DNA of 64,000 nucleotides from Isoperla grammatica (taxonomy: Eukaryota > Arthropoda > Insecta > Plecoptera > Perlodidae). Shown piece after piece: positions 51,014-61,945 of the stretch; position 1 is the first letter of the stretch; every line of letters begins with the position of its first letter. A program made the translations under genes and the position numbers. The notes under the pieces were generated by a model. The model was not told where the DNA came from. It ran no database searches and saw only the letters and a list, made by a program, of their open reading frames with translations. The stretch covers positions 15,012,746 through 15,076,745 of the forward strand of contig OX246747.1 in NCBI GenBank assembly GCA_945910005.1, given 5' to 3'.

Positions 51014-51610
51014 TTACCTGATTATTTGCAAGGATTTTGTTGGGGTGAGGCCTGGGGGGGGGGGGGTGAGGTTGTGACCGTTGCTTTTGCGGATAGGTAC
51101 GCTGGAGTTAGGGGAGGGGCTCGGCATGGGTTGCCAACTCATGACGGAGAACACTTCAACCAACATGTTGTAGAGGATTTCGTTGCCCCATTTACTGGGG
51201 TGGAGGCCTCCTCTGGACAGATGAGCTGGGGAGATCGAGTTGTTGGTTTCCACGTATGTGGCTTGCAGTAAATTGCAGCAACTTTTGATTTCACTGTTGA
51301 CTTTCTGCACCAGGTCCTTGCACTCAATGTCCTTACGATGGGCAATGGAGGTGTAGGCAATTTTGGCATGTGGAAAAGTTTTCTGTGTTGTCCTAAGCAG
51401 TTGGTATACGTCGTCAGATATGAGTGAGAGTGGGCGTCGGTTGATAGAGTTTGTGCCACAGTGTAGGACTACGATGCGTACATAGGGGTCTGGGGTTCTT
51501 GAAGCGAGCTGTTGTTGTAGTTGAAGAGGTTGGATTCCGGGGTTTGTTTCTGATCTATATGAGTTGTTGGGCTTGATTTAACTGCATCCCACGAACATTG
51601 AATCACTAAT
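51014..51610 (-). pseudogene. M1 SGNH-hydrolase (esterase) domain
   Basis: In frame with the upstream Cys-rich ORF but split by one TAA (51580-51578) inside block I. Motifs: VISDSMFVG (nucleophile Ser), VVLHCGTNSIN (block III, Asn), then SRGGLHPSKWGNEIL carrying the catalytic His. The frame ends at ..PTKSLQIIR. Esterase domains in ORF1 are known in CR1-type LINEs and may help membrane or RNP handling. The TAA is probably a late mutation because the downstream frame stays open. Confidence 0.82.
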
Positions 51611-53010
51611 AACAAGGTTCAGGAGGTTGGGGCTAGGCTTATGGATGGCTGGAGGCCTTGGCAGAACAGACGGAGCAGCAGATTGGCTTAGTTGGTAGGT
51701 CGATGTGGGCCTAGGCCTAGGTGGACTTCGGCCTCGGACTCCCTGCAGGCTTAAGGCTACCTGATCTGGCTTCGTGAGCCTGGATGGCGGTTCTTTACAT
51801 GCTTCACTGTAGCTTTTTGTAGGGAGTTGTTTGCCGAATGTCCTGTTGACAGACTCAACCTTCAGCAAGTCAGAGCTGGGCCTAGGGTAAGGGGACTTAT
51901 CTACGCTGATTGCTTGGTCGCTTGTGGGGGAAGGCCTGCTGTGAGTAGACCTAGGCCTGCTGTCTTCACGGGCTTTTGGTGTTTCCACTTCCTGTTGTTG
52001 AGTTGAAAACCTGTTCATCGATTTGTGTGAGTTATATCCCACTTGGTTATTGGCCTTGGAACCTGTTTGATATTCCAGGGCTGCGGTGGGTAGGCCTACT
52101 GTGGTGGTAGTGGCGCTGGTGCTACTGGTAGGCCTACTAGGTACTGCGGGGGAGCTTTTTACGGCGCCAATAGGTGTTTTCAGTTCGTTTTGTTTGGCTG
52201 TTGGTTCGTTTGTGGAAGGCCTATCGTCCTTAAGTAACTCATTTGATATTCTTGGGTTAGCCCTAGGCCTAATTTCGCTGCTCACTTCCGGTCGGGGGGA
52301 GCTATTTTCGCCGGCGTCTGAAGTAGAAACTGCAGCTTGCATGCTAGGGCTACTGGCGTCACCCTCGCATTTGAGGTTATGGGGGTCGTTTAATGGTATT
52401 ATAAGAGCTTCCAGCTTGCTAACTTTGTCAGTAAGCAATTGAAGATTGCACAAAATGTTGTGGTGAGATGGATAACACGTGAAATCGTTGCCGCAGCATA
52501 TGCTGGATCGACAGATAGGCGCTGGCGTAGGGCTACAAGGCGTGTGTTTACAGCACCTGCATGAACACGGGGAGGCCCTAGGCCTAGGCCTACAGAAATC
52601 GCATTCCGTGTCGCAAGGCTGATAAAAATGAGAATTCATTGATGCACACGTGTTACTCACTTGTTTGAAGCACTGGGCGAAGTTTTGATGTGATAAATCG
52701 CTCAAATACCTGACTTTATCGCCGTTACACACAGAGGGAAAATCACTGGATTACTGTATGGGCGCCATCTTTGGAAGGTGTCTCTCAGTGTAGGTCTATT
52801 TGTTGGTGTTGACTGGGAGCCAGGCGTAGGCCAGGGTCGAATCCCCGACTTGAGGTTGGTTTGAGGCACGGTTTTATTGTCAGAATTGCTAGCCCTGGGC
52901 CATTGTGTGGATTCGTTATGTAGAGGCTCTGTAAAGCTGGGCCATGACACCAGCTTGGTGATGTAGGGCTGAGGCCTGCTTATAGGTTTTCCCCTTGTGT
53001 TCAAGGTGTA
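51578..53010 (-). pseudogene. M1 ORF1 N-terminal region: Cys-rich motif, coiled coil, linker
   Basis: Open frame (52732-51578) and an upstream overlapping frame (53004-52702). After NFAQCFKQVS comes a dense Cys cluster (CDTECDFC, CSCRCCKHTPC, SSICCGNDFTC), possibly zinc-binding, then LQLLTDKVSKLEALI, a short coiled-coil-like heptad. A long Ser/Pro/Arg-rich linker then leads to the SGNH domain. It presumably binds element RNA. The segment continues upstream beyond the MITE at 53011-53368. Confidence 0.65.
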
Positions 53011-53368
53011 CTTGATCTCCGCCTAGCGGAGGCTCGTCGAACTCCCAAGTAAGGTCATCGCAGTCCGTTCCACAATGTTAAAAATCACATGTTATTCAAA
53101 TGAGAGAGATGTGAAAGAAAACAAATGAAGTGATCCGTCAAATAGAATTACCTCCTAAAAAGGAAAAATCATCATATTTTATAATCTTCAATCATTATAT
53201 TCTATCAAAATTTCTCTTTTAGGTGTTTTTAGTATTGTTTTAAATGATCTACAACGGATATTTAATTATTATAACAGTTTTTTTAGTGGGATCCAAAATG
53301 GCGATTTTGGTTCCCTTGCGACGACCTAACTTGGGAGTTCGACGAGTCTCCGCTAGGCGGAGATCAAG
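53011..53368. mobile_element. Tc1/mariner-like MITE, 358 bp, TA duplication
   Basis: Long inverted repeats (about 40 bp) start CTTGATCTCCGCCTAGCGGA at 53011 and end with the complement at 53368; each includes the palindrome TCCGCCTAGCGGA or a one-base variant. Flanked by TA on both sides (53009-53010, 53369-53370). Removing it with one TA rejoins an open minus-strand frame (NTSKVY-TLNTRG), confirming the borders. Confidence 0.88.
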
Positions 53369-53370
53369 TA

Positions 53371-53681
53371 GACCTTGCTTGTGTTGATGTTTGCTTCGTC
53401 CAGTGACGGGAATAGCGTAGGCCTAGGCATAGCAGCGGTGGCTTCAAAGTGCGGCCTGGGTGCCGTGCCTTTGGTAAGAGTACATCTTTGGTGGATGTTG
53501 CTAGTAGATGGATATGGAAGAGCAGCCATTGATTCGGGGGCGTGGCTACTGCGGCATTCGTTGGCGGTGGCGTGCGTGACGCTGTCCGCAGAGGTGGCGG
53601 TGGCCGATATGTTGGTGGCTACGTTCTCAGTAGTTGTAGGAACTGCTATATCCGACGACGATATTTCAGGGTTAATGCTAC
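53371..53681 (-). pseudogene. M1 ORF1 5' segment
   Basis: Minus-strand frame INPEISSSDIAVPTTTENVA .. FPSLDEANINTSKV that continues in frame into TLNTRGKPISRPQ once the MITE is ignored. Ser/Thr/Ala-rich and low complexity, with no recognised fold. Confidence 0.55.
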
Positions 53682-53817
53682 GTTTACAGCTACGCGTTGC
53701 GAGCGAAGCGAGGGCGCGAGCTCCAATCAGCGGCCGAGTTTGTAACTTCTTTGCATGAAACTCGGCCGCTGATTGGAGCTCGCGCCCTCGCTTCGCTCGC
53801 AACGCGTAGCTGTAAAC
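53682..53817. mobile_element. Perfect hairpin element, 60-bp arms
   Basis: Arms 53682-53741 and 53758-53817 look perfectly complementary, separated by 16 bases. Contains GCGAGCGAAGCGAGGGCGCG and CCAATCAG. No clear target duplication. It interrupts M1 ORF1 and is probably a foldback MITE. Confidence 0.8.
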
Positions 53818-54042
53818 CCACCATAAGGCTGACAACCAATGTCTTCAATGCAACTAGTAGGCACTCGATGGCCTCGCGTATGGGATTTAGGGATGTTTTG
53901 TTTATCTTGGATGTCCAGATGGAACATTTACAGCAAGGATTATCTCCTGGTTGGTGTAGACTTGGACTTGGGACCAAAACAGTTAGCGTAGGCCTAGGCC
54001 TAGGCCCATCCCGTAGCAAGCACATGGCGGGCCCACCTCTGT
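53818..54042 (-). other. Probable 5' end of LINE M1
   Basis: The minus-strand frame includes CCKCSIWTSKINKTSLNPIR and CLLVALKTLVVSLMVG, which can run on past the hairpin into the ORF1 segment. The start codon is not certain. Confidence 0.4.
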
Positions 54043-55814
54043 TCATTCATTCATTCATTTCAGACAATTTTATTCTCAACACAGAATACATACATGTTAC
54101 TAAAAAGTGGCTATTTATACAAAGTTAGAGAAGCCTGTAAAGTCATGGAGACTTGAGTGCAGGCCATTTACAAAATAGTGTACGGTATTAATTTTGTCAG
54201 ATGGCGACAATAGACATACTTGAAAGGAAAATTGTGTGATAATACAATTTATACAATATAGCTAGAACTAAATGTTTTGGGGGAAGTTAGTAGACTGATG
54301 TTAAAGACGGTGTAAAAATACAAGTTTAAAAAAGGTGTGGTTTACAAATCAGGCATTTTGTTTACAAACTTACGCTGCTTATGGACTAAAATTTTGTAAT
54401 TTGTAATATAATATAATATACCGGGTAACAATAGAGTTATAGAATTAGGGTTATTATAAGGAAACATTTCCAATGTGTAGTATTTTAGGCCTTCTTAAAG
54501 TATAAATTTAAATTTAAATTTATAATGTAATACTAGCATTCAGAGAATAGTATTCACAGAGAAAATAAAGACATAGAAAGACATTACTTAGACCTGAATC
54601 ATGTCGGCCTAAGTTTACAAATACTAGATAAAACAAAGGAAAAGATTTAAACTTAAAATTTAAAAGTATTAAACATAGTAGTAATAGTAAATAATAATAG
54701 TAGTAGTAGTAAAGGCATGACAAATTCCACCTTTAATCGATGTAATGTAATAGGAACGTGCACCGTAATATGTTGAGTATATAGAATAGAATATAGGGGT
54801 GCTAGCCCTAATATTCCTAATTTTTTTTTTTTTTTTTATCAGTATGGCTGATGGTTGGCCATGTTGTATTAAGGCTATTCCTCCCCTTCGCAGACAGTCT
54901 TGAAACATTTTTTTTTTACAAGCTACAACAACAAAATATGTTTACCCGAGTCACCTCGAGTATGACCAGAAGAAAATAAAAATAAAAATATGTTGTTTTT
55001 ACGCGTACCGGCCGTATACACTTCCAACTTTACGGTGCTGGCTCCATGGTTACAATATACTAAATGTGACGTTTTAAATATTTTTCTCGATTTGAAATAC
55101 TTATGAAATAATGACTATAAAATTACATGACTGTAGCATAAACAGGGACTAAACTACAACCATGTTTGTGTACCGATAAATAAACGAGTAAAAATTGGAA
55201 ATTTTTGATTAACAATGTATGCGGAAAGAACTGAAACCCATGCCTCAAACTTCTTAGTCATTATAAGGCATCCTTAACGTATAATTGGGAATTGACTCTG
55301 AGCCTCCAGCACTGTTACTCATCAAAATGTCAGAGAGCGAAAACGTGCGTAATTAGTTGACGCTAGAGGAGGGAGCGACACAAACCTGAATCCACAGTGT
55401 CTGTAACTCGACTACCCAGTAACTCGGCTGCCTGCTGATTCCTCGGCTCGGCGCGGTGGGGGGATGTTAGTGTGGTCACATTGCGTCATATATCAACAGC
55501 TGATAATGATTAAACAATGTGCATATTTGATAGCGGGCTGGAATGGCCTTAAGAGAGCTAAACATACAAAAGAGTTAAGGAATGAGGTTATCGAGTATAT
55601 AAACAAGGAGAGAGGTGTGACTGTTTTTTTATATATTGTTAACTCTATATTGTGTATAATTAGTCTTAGGTATTCGGATGTTTGATGGTAATAATAATTT
55701 GCCAATATAATAGTGTTTTGCATCAGTGGATGTATCATGTTGGAATAGCGCATTGTCGCTAATTAGTAGACTGATTTAATTTAATTTAAATTTAGACACT
55801 GCCAGGATTTGCAT
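54043..55814 (-). other. Unclassified repeats, including a LINE-like 3' end
   Basis: An (AATG)n tail preceded by AATAAAATTGTC on the minus strand (54043-54075) marks the 3' end of an unidentified retroposon to its right. Around 54840-54908 the minus strand reads FQDCLRRGGIALIQHGQPSA, of unknown origin. The rest has no gene I can support. Confidence 0.4.
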
Positions 55815-56057
55815 GTTTATTTATTTATTTATTTATTTATTATTCATTCACCTGACATTTACATGATAAATGTGTGCTCCTCTTGAGAGAGAGAGAGAGT
55901 GTGAATAGCTTAAAATTACATTACACATTACATTACAATCTTATATAGATTACATTTATAATACATAGGTATGAATGTTGAGGTATACGTATAAATACGG
56001 TACACATACACACATTATCCTACTGGAAGGGCTAAGAGGGGGGACACGAATTTTGAT

Positions 56058-57655
56058 TTAATTAGATTTGTAATTGAGAAAATCATCTATGGAATGAAAT
56101 GCATTATGAATAAGAAATGTTTTTACTTTGAGTCTGAATGCTTTGTGAGTGGAGTTTTTAATGGATTGTGGAATTTTGTTATAAATTTTACTGCAAAGGT
56201 AAGTGGGACTATTTTTATAGAATGCGTGGTTGAATACGGGGATAAATATGTTAGAATTGGATCGTGTTTCATGGGAATGGATAGTTGTGTTTGTGATGAA
56301 TAATTCAGGATGCGAGTGAGCAAAAGAGGCCGCTGATAGAATTAGTTCAGATATGAGAGTTAGAATGTTAAGATTGGTAAAATGGGGCTTGCACGATTTC
56401 TTTCTTGATACGCCGGCAATTATTCTGATCGCCCGTTTTTTAATTACAAAAATGCGTTTGGCATGGCTTGAGGAGCCCCAAAATAGAACTGCGTATGAGA
56501 GTATTGACTGGACGTATGAATGGTATACCATTAGTAAGGTAGAAGGGCTGACGAGGAGTTTCAGCCTTCGCAGCATGTAACATCCACTGACAAGACGTGG
56601 TGCTAGTGATTGGATATGGGGAAGCCAGTCAAGTGACTCACTTATTATTAGTCCTAGTGCTTTCACATGGGTGTCTGGCTATACTTTTGTCATCTAGGCA
56701 AATGAGGGGGCTGGTTGCGTATTGTGGTGCATTCACATGGAACTTTAAATATACTGTTTAAGTAGTTTGGAATTTGGATAGCTAGTCTACTGGATTTGCA
56801 ATATGCTGATATCAGTGATACTTGAGAATTTGCGGCTAATGTGAGCGTTAGTGTATCTGTTTTGATGGGAGATAAAAGAAGAGAATTAATGTCGTCTGCA
56901 TACAATGTGAGGAAAGATTTTACTAGTTCCTTGAACTTATCCATGTTTAGAAGTTTGGGGAGGTCATTGATATATAGAAGAATTAATAGAGGGCCAAGTG
57001 TAGATCCTTGAGGGACACCACTAGTTACTGGTAGTGGATCAGACAATGATGGTATGTTAGATTTTGGTGAAACTATTTTTACTACTTGAGTGCGGTTAGT
57101 GAGAAATGACGTTAACCAATTGTGTGCAGGACCGGTGATGCCGATGGAAACGAGTTTACTAAGAAGAATGTTATGGTCAATTGTGTCAAATGCTTTACTC
57201 ATGTCAAAAAAGAGCCCTATTGCTTGGTCTCCCCTATCTAATGCAGAGTAGAGTGGGGAAAGAAATGAGAAAATAGCTGAGGTCGTAGATTTACCTGAGA
57301 GGAACCCGTGTTGACTATTGCCAAGAATATGGTATTTATTGAGATAGGAAGAGAGGCGAGAGTACATTACGAGTTCAAAAATTTTTGAAAATGATGAGAG
57401 TAGCGAAATTAGACGGTAGTTATCTAAAACATCTTTCTTCCCTTTCTTATGTATGGGGACAATTGTTGATTGTTTTAAGATTGTGGGGAATGTGCCAGTT
57501 TCAAATGACATGTTTATAATGTGGGAGAGGGGTAGAGCAATGAGTTTGACCGATTTAGCTAGAATAGCAGTAGGTATACAGTCAAATCCATTTGAGTATT
57601 TAGGTGTTACTTTCTTCATAACTTCACAGATTTCAGCGGGGTTTGTGGGATACAA
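56058..57655 (-). pseudogene. M2 reverse transcriptase
   Basis: Two frames (57655-56690 and 56666-56058) separated by a frameshift near 56.68 kb. Motifs: DNYRLISLLSSFSKIFE, QHGFLSGKSTTSAIFSFL, GLFFDMSKAFDTIDHN, VTSGVPQGSTLGPLLILLY, LTLYADDINSLLL (YADD), LGLIISESLDWLPHIQSL and FVIKKRAIRIIAGVSRKKSC. Very similar in layout and sequence to M1. Confidence 0.9.
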
Positions 57656-57689
57656 AAAGAATGAATGGCATGGGCGGCTTGATGAATTG

Positions 57690-58703
57690 CTAGAGGCTAA
57701 GGCTAAGGGGGGGTCCCAAGAGAGGTATTGTGCTTACCTCCTTGAAAAATGAGTTAAACCAGTTGGCTACTTCGGTTGGATCCTCCACCTTTTTTCCATT
57801 AACTGTAATAGCCATATTTACTGGAGTTTTAGATGGGCAAGTCTCGGTTTTTATAATGTTCCAGCATGCTTTTGATTTGTTAGTGGATGATATAATAAAT
57901 TTATCGTTGGATTGTTTTTTAGCTAATTTAATGTTCCGCGAATGCTTACTTTCTAATTGGTTATTATAACTGTCTTTGAGAGATAAGTCACATGGTTTAC
58001 GCTTGCAAAGAGCATGCAGGTTTTTGAGGTCTGCAGACGTTGAGCGAATCTCCACTGTGATCCATTTCTTCGATTTGACTGGTTTGATGGTCTTACATCT
58101 GGTCAGTGGAAAAGCTTTCTCAAAAAGAGTCACATAACGAGAATGGAAGGCTTCAAAACACTCATTGACAGTGTATACATTTTGAGCAGAAACCCAGAGC
58201 TCATTCTGAAGGAGTGAAAGAAAGTATGATATATTTGTATCAGTGAATTTCCGTTTCATAGTTGAGTTGGGACCAATCCAATTTATCCGAGACTCAAATT
58301 TCAGGAAAAGGGCTAGGTGGTCAGAGAGACATGAGTCTACTAGGGAAGTTTCCCCTTGGAGTTGACCTAATGTATATGTGGTGAATATATCATCAATGAG
58401 GGTAGCGCTGGTGGAGGTTGTACGAGTTGGGATGGAAACTGATGCTTTGAGACCGAAGGAGTTAAGTGTGTCTTTGTAAAGAGTTATTACTTTTGATGAT
58501 GCTAGGAGATCAATATTGAAATCGCCACATAAGACAACCTCTGCCTTGGGGTATCCGTATAACTTAGTAATACGGATAGGCAATGTTTCAAGTTTGTTTA
58601 TAAAGTCCACGATATTTCCGGACGGGGGTCTATAAACTGAGAGAATGATAAGTTCCATACGTGTTCCACTCCACAGGACTCCTGTACATTCAAATACTTG
58701 TTC
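57690..58703 (-). pseudogene. M2 endonuclease C-terminal part and linker
   Basis: Starts at the MITE border: ECTGVLWSG, ILSVYRPPSGN, VVLCGDFNIDLLA (canonical GDFNID), TSTSATLIDDIFT and CLSDHLALFLKFE (Ser-Asp-His). Then comes the linker to the RT, with KACWNIIKTE. A frameshift near 57.67 kb separates it from the RT. Confidence 0.87.
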
Positions 58704-58711
58704 AGTGCAGT

Positions 58712-59015
58712 CAGTGGCGTAACGCAAATCGCCCGGGCCCCCCCGCAAGAGTCGTTTCGGGCCCCCTATATGGGGTTAATTAAGAGCCAAATCTATTACA
58801 TAACGAAATAAACTTTTACTTGAGCTCTAATACCCCCATACAATCATCTTAAAATTGTTACTATCACAAGAAGCGGTCTCGGCGACGAGCATTCTTGTAA
58901 CTGGCGAGCCAAGCTGTCAATTATGGCGACCATGTTTAACTGCTTGATCTGCTCACAGTTCACACTCTATGCTGAGCATACTGAGAGAGTTTTAAGACTG
59001 TCTTGAGGTCTCCTC

Positions 59016-59063
<48 letters not shown>

Positions 59064-59658
59064 TTTTAAAGTATTTTAAAATCTGAAAATTACTTTTCGG
59101 TATGTCGCTACTGTGAACAGAACAGTACGAAATAACATGAGGGCCAGTGGCGTATATCGAGGAATTCACAGTGGGGTGAAGTTTAACATCCTAAGCATGT
59201 AGGGGGTCTGGAGCGAAAGTCACAGCTAGGGGAGTTCAATTCGCCGAAGGCGAATTTTTTCTTCATTGATGACGTTTTACACGCCTGTAAACACGTTTCA
59301 GAATCGGACAATGATACAAGATATAATATGATGGTTGTCCCCCGTCCGGACCCGTGGAAGATTAAATATATTCAGGATTCAATATAGTTGCTTACAGGCA
59401 GTGCTGATTGTAAGACGACCGAAAGAGGAACCCCCTAACCTCATCCACCCATAAGTCTTTATAAATATATTCCCTCAAAATTGTCCCATTCCTCCAATTT
59501 CCTTCCCCGTATGGCCCCGGAGAAGAATAGGTCCAAATTGACAACTTTTAAAATATGATGACGAAAAAACAAGATCTGTACTTCTGGCAAGCCGGGCCCC
59601 CCTAGACAGCGGGCCCCCCCGCTTCGCGGGGGCGGCGGGGGTCTCCTTTACGCCACTG
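58712..59658. mobile_element. hAT-type MITE in the M2 endonuclease, 947 bp
   Basis: Ends CAGTGGCGTAACG and (complement) CAGTGGCGTAAAG are flanked by a perfect 8-bp duplication AGTGCAGT (58704-58711, 59659-59666). It contains a (TA)n run (about 59018-59056) and a second CAGTGGCGTAT start near 59146, suggesting a composite or nested copy. Skipping the MITE restores the M2 frame HEYCTEQVFECTG. Confidence 0.92.
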
Positions 59659-59666
59659 AGTGCAGT

Positions 59667-59907
59667 ACTCATGGATACCTGGGATCGGGACTGCTAGAAG
59701 CCATGATTTTGAAAATATGGAGACTCCACCAAATGGTGTGCTTCTACAATAAGTGTTAGAATTACAATATTGAGGAATTACAAAATTAGTGGCTTTAGCT
59801 GGTGACAGCCAGTGTTCCGACACACAGAATATGTCCGGTGACTGACTCTCTAGGAAGACTTCTAATTCGCCCACTTTATTCTTAATTGACCTAATATTCA
59901 ATGACAT
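59667..59907 (-). pseudogene. M2 endonuclease N-terminal part
   Basis: SLNIRSIKNKVGELEVFLES, then IFCVSEHWLSPA (catalytic Glu), FGGVSIFSKSW and IPGIHEYCT, where the hAT MITE interrupts. It joins in frame to the part ending at 58703. Confidence 0.87.
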
Positions 59908-59966
59908 TATGCTAGGGATGGCTTTGGTTGAATGTAGAGATGTTGGATGGTGAGGCTTAGTATTGG

Positions 59967-60700
59967 TCAGGTTATTGTTTGGGCTAGTATAGGAAAATTT
60001 GGTTTTGTTAGGACGTTTTTGTGATTGGTCTTTGATTGACGCGGGGGCTGGGTTCTAATACTAATAGATGGGTTGATGTTGATGGTTCCCATTGCGGTTT
60101 TAGCCGCATCTTGGGTGCTGACAGGCAGCGTTAGGACTTCCACATCCTGGTCGGGCGGCGACAGGACTTCCACGTCCTGGTCGGGCGGCAACAGGACTTC
60201 CATGTCCTGGTCGGGCGGCATCAGGACTTCCATGTCCTGTTCGGGTGGCGTCAGGTCTTCCACGTCTTGGTTTGGTAGCATCCGGACTTCCACGTCCTGG
60301 TCAGGTGGCGTCAGGTCTTCCACGTGAAAGGGTGAGGGGGGTGAGGAGAGAAGATGAGGTTGGACTGAGACGGAGACGGCTGTGGCGAAAGGTTGGGTCT
60401 TAGACGTCGGGACAACTTCGTTCTGGCCGCTAGCATCTATCATCGACACGACAGTCTGTGGCTCCGCGTCAGTAACTGCCGACAATTGGATGGTATCGTC
60501 TTGATCGGTCAACTTAAACTCAACATCAGTGACTCGGGTCGATGGGACGGTCTTGGGTTCATCGTCAGCAACTGTGAACGTCAGGATGATCTCTTCCTGG
60601 TTGGTGTTCAGTTCAGTGGCTGTGACAGGAGATGTCTGGATGATATTATCCTGTTCGGTCTTGGAATTGGAATTTGTTTCTTGCTGCTGTTGGGTGTATG
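59967..60700 (-). pseudogene. M2 acidic repeat linker
   Basis: Follows the macrodomain in frame. Thr/Asp/Glu-rich, with six to seven PPDQDVEVL-like nonapeptides (about 60300-60120). It occupies the place of the M1 Thr/Pro/Gln linker but is not obviously homologous. Confidence 0.7.
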
Positions 60701-61110
60701 GGGTATAGATCACGATTTGTGTTTTTGATTTTTTAAAGAAATTTGATATCATGTCCTTAACAAAGGGCCAGTACATGCCGTCAAGTCCGCATCCTATGCG
60801 AGGCATGGCAACTTCATTTATATGATAAAATTCGCAGAATTCTCGGAGTTCCTTCAAAGCATTTTTTAGATCGAGCGCTCAAGGTTTTTGGTATGAGAAT
60901 TCTTTTGTTACAAGGTAGAAAATGAGTTGTCCTTTTGAATGTAGTTTTGCAACACTTCCGGGTTGCTTCATCTGCTTCCTGAGATAGTCACCATGTCCAA
61001 ATTTTCTCTTGAAATGGCTAGCAATCCCCATGTGTATACTAAAGTCGGCAGCAACACAGTGAGCTAGAGGGATCGATGTGGGCAAGTCGAATAAATGTCC
61101 TTGTTGTTCA
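60701..61110 (-). pseudogene. M2 TARG1/OARD1-like macrodomain (one stop)
   Basis: GHLFDLPTSIPLAHCVAADF, GIASHFKRKFGHGDYL, GSVAKLHSKGQLIFYLVTKE, then EVAMPRIGCGLDGMYWPFV and QIVIYTPY. The catalytic Lys (codon 60905-60903, LVTK) and Asp (60782-60780, GCGLD) of TARG1 are kept. A single in-frame TGA (60881-60879) follows ..SYQKP; reading continues ALDLKNALKELREF in the same frame. RIGCGLD is identical to the human TARG1 motif. Confidence 0.88.
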
Positions 61111-61199
61111 ATTACCGTACTGTGTGACTTGATGTCTGGGCATGGCTGCTGTTGTCTAGTTGTGAGGTTGAACTAGTGCGATGTTTTATTGGGGATGAT

Positions 61200-61945
61200 G
61201 TTTCATCCATCTTAAGGTTTAAATGCTATATGGCTACATGGAAGCATGAAAGTTTCATGAACATGAAAGTTGGCGAATAAGTTTCACACAAATACGTTTC
61301 ACGCGCTACGCACAAACGACACTTAGTTTTAGCTTAGTTTTATTTAAGGTCCTCCTTTGTAAATCAGTTTTTATAACTGAATAGGATAAACATTAAATAA
61401 ATAAATAACACCACCGCAACATTGTGATGCGATTTTACTATTGCAAACACATTGCATTCTGCAATAAGAGTTAAAAGTTGATGAACAATCTTTGCAAGCT
61501 GATACAACGGACGTCATATTGGATCCCTCTTTTTGGCCCTAGGCCTAGGACTAAGCTAGCTTATTGAGTTTTAATAAACTGCCAGCGAGACAATTCGGTT
61601 ACTCACGATTCCCGGTGATTCCTAATGGCCTGATGACACATTGGTTCGGAAATATTTCGATGTCAGAAATGCTTTCTTTATCCTATCGTATCAACCACTC
61701 TCAACTCAACTCAACTCAACTCTCAAGCTGCATACCATAGTGCCTTTCCTTTGTTCTCTGCTCGTGCAATTTACTGTTCAATGTCCCGTGCTTTTGCCAC
61801 CCGAATCACTTTCCGATACGTTTTCTTATATTTTCAAAAATATGTTGTTATTTTTGGATTTTGTTTTTTTCTGGCTAGCCTATTGTGTAACTGCAGTTTC
61901 TTTCTCGATTTTAATATTCCTGTAGTGATCCAACTGTTTTTTTAC
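61200..61945. other. Unclassified; short CTCAA microsatellite
   Basis: No gene recognised. 61697-61730 is a short CTCAA repeat. It separates LINE M2 from the next LINE. Confidence 0.4.

Larger units (their letters stand above)
46117..54042 (-). mobile_element. LINE M1: SGNH + macrodomain + endonuclease + RT
   Basis: A minus-strand, near full-length non-LTR retrotransposon of about 7.9 kb including three later insertions (SINE, Tc1-like MITE, hairpin element). Order 5' to 3': an ORF1-like frame with Cys-rich region and SGNH esterase domain; a TARG1-like macrodomain; a Thr/Pro/Gln-rich linker; an APE-type endonuclease; and a reverse transcriptase. The frames are broken by a few stops and frameshifts, so this copy is inactive. 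APE endonuclease plus an esterase in ORF1 is the CR1-superfamily layout; the macrodomain is the unusual addition. The 5' end is set by an adjacent (AATG)n tail of another element and is approximate. Confidence 0.85.
55815..61200 (-). mobile_element. LINE M2: macrodomain + endonuclease + RT
   Basis: A second minus-strand member of the M1 family, ending in an (AAAT)n tail near 55845-55817. Order 5' to 3': TARG1-like macrodomain, acidic repeat linker, APE endonuclease (split by a hAT MITE), reverse transcriptase. The upstream SGNH-containing ORF is not found, so the copy is probably 5'-truncated near 61.2 kb. Several frameshifts and an in-frame stop make it inactive. Confidence 0.85.
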
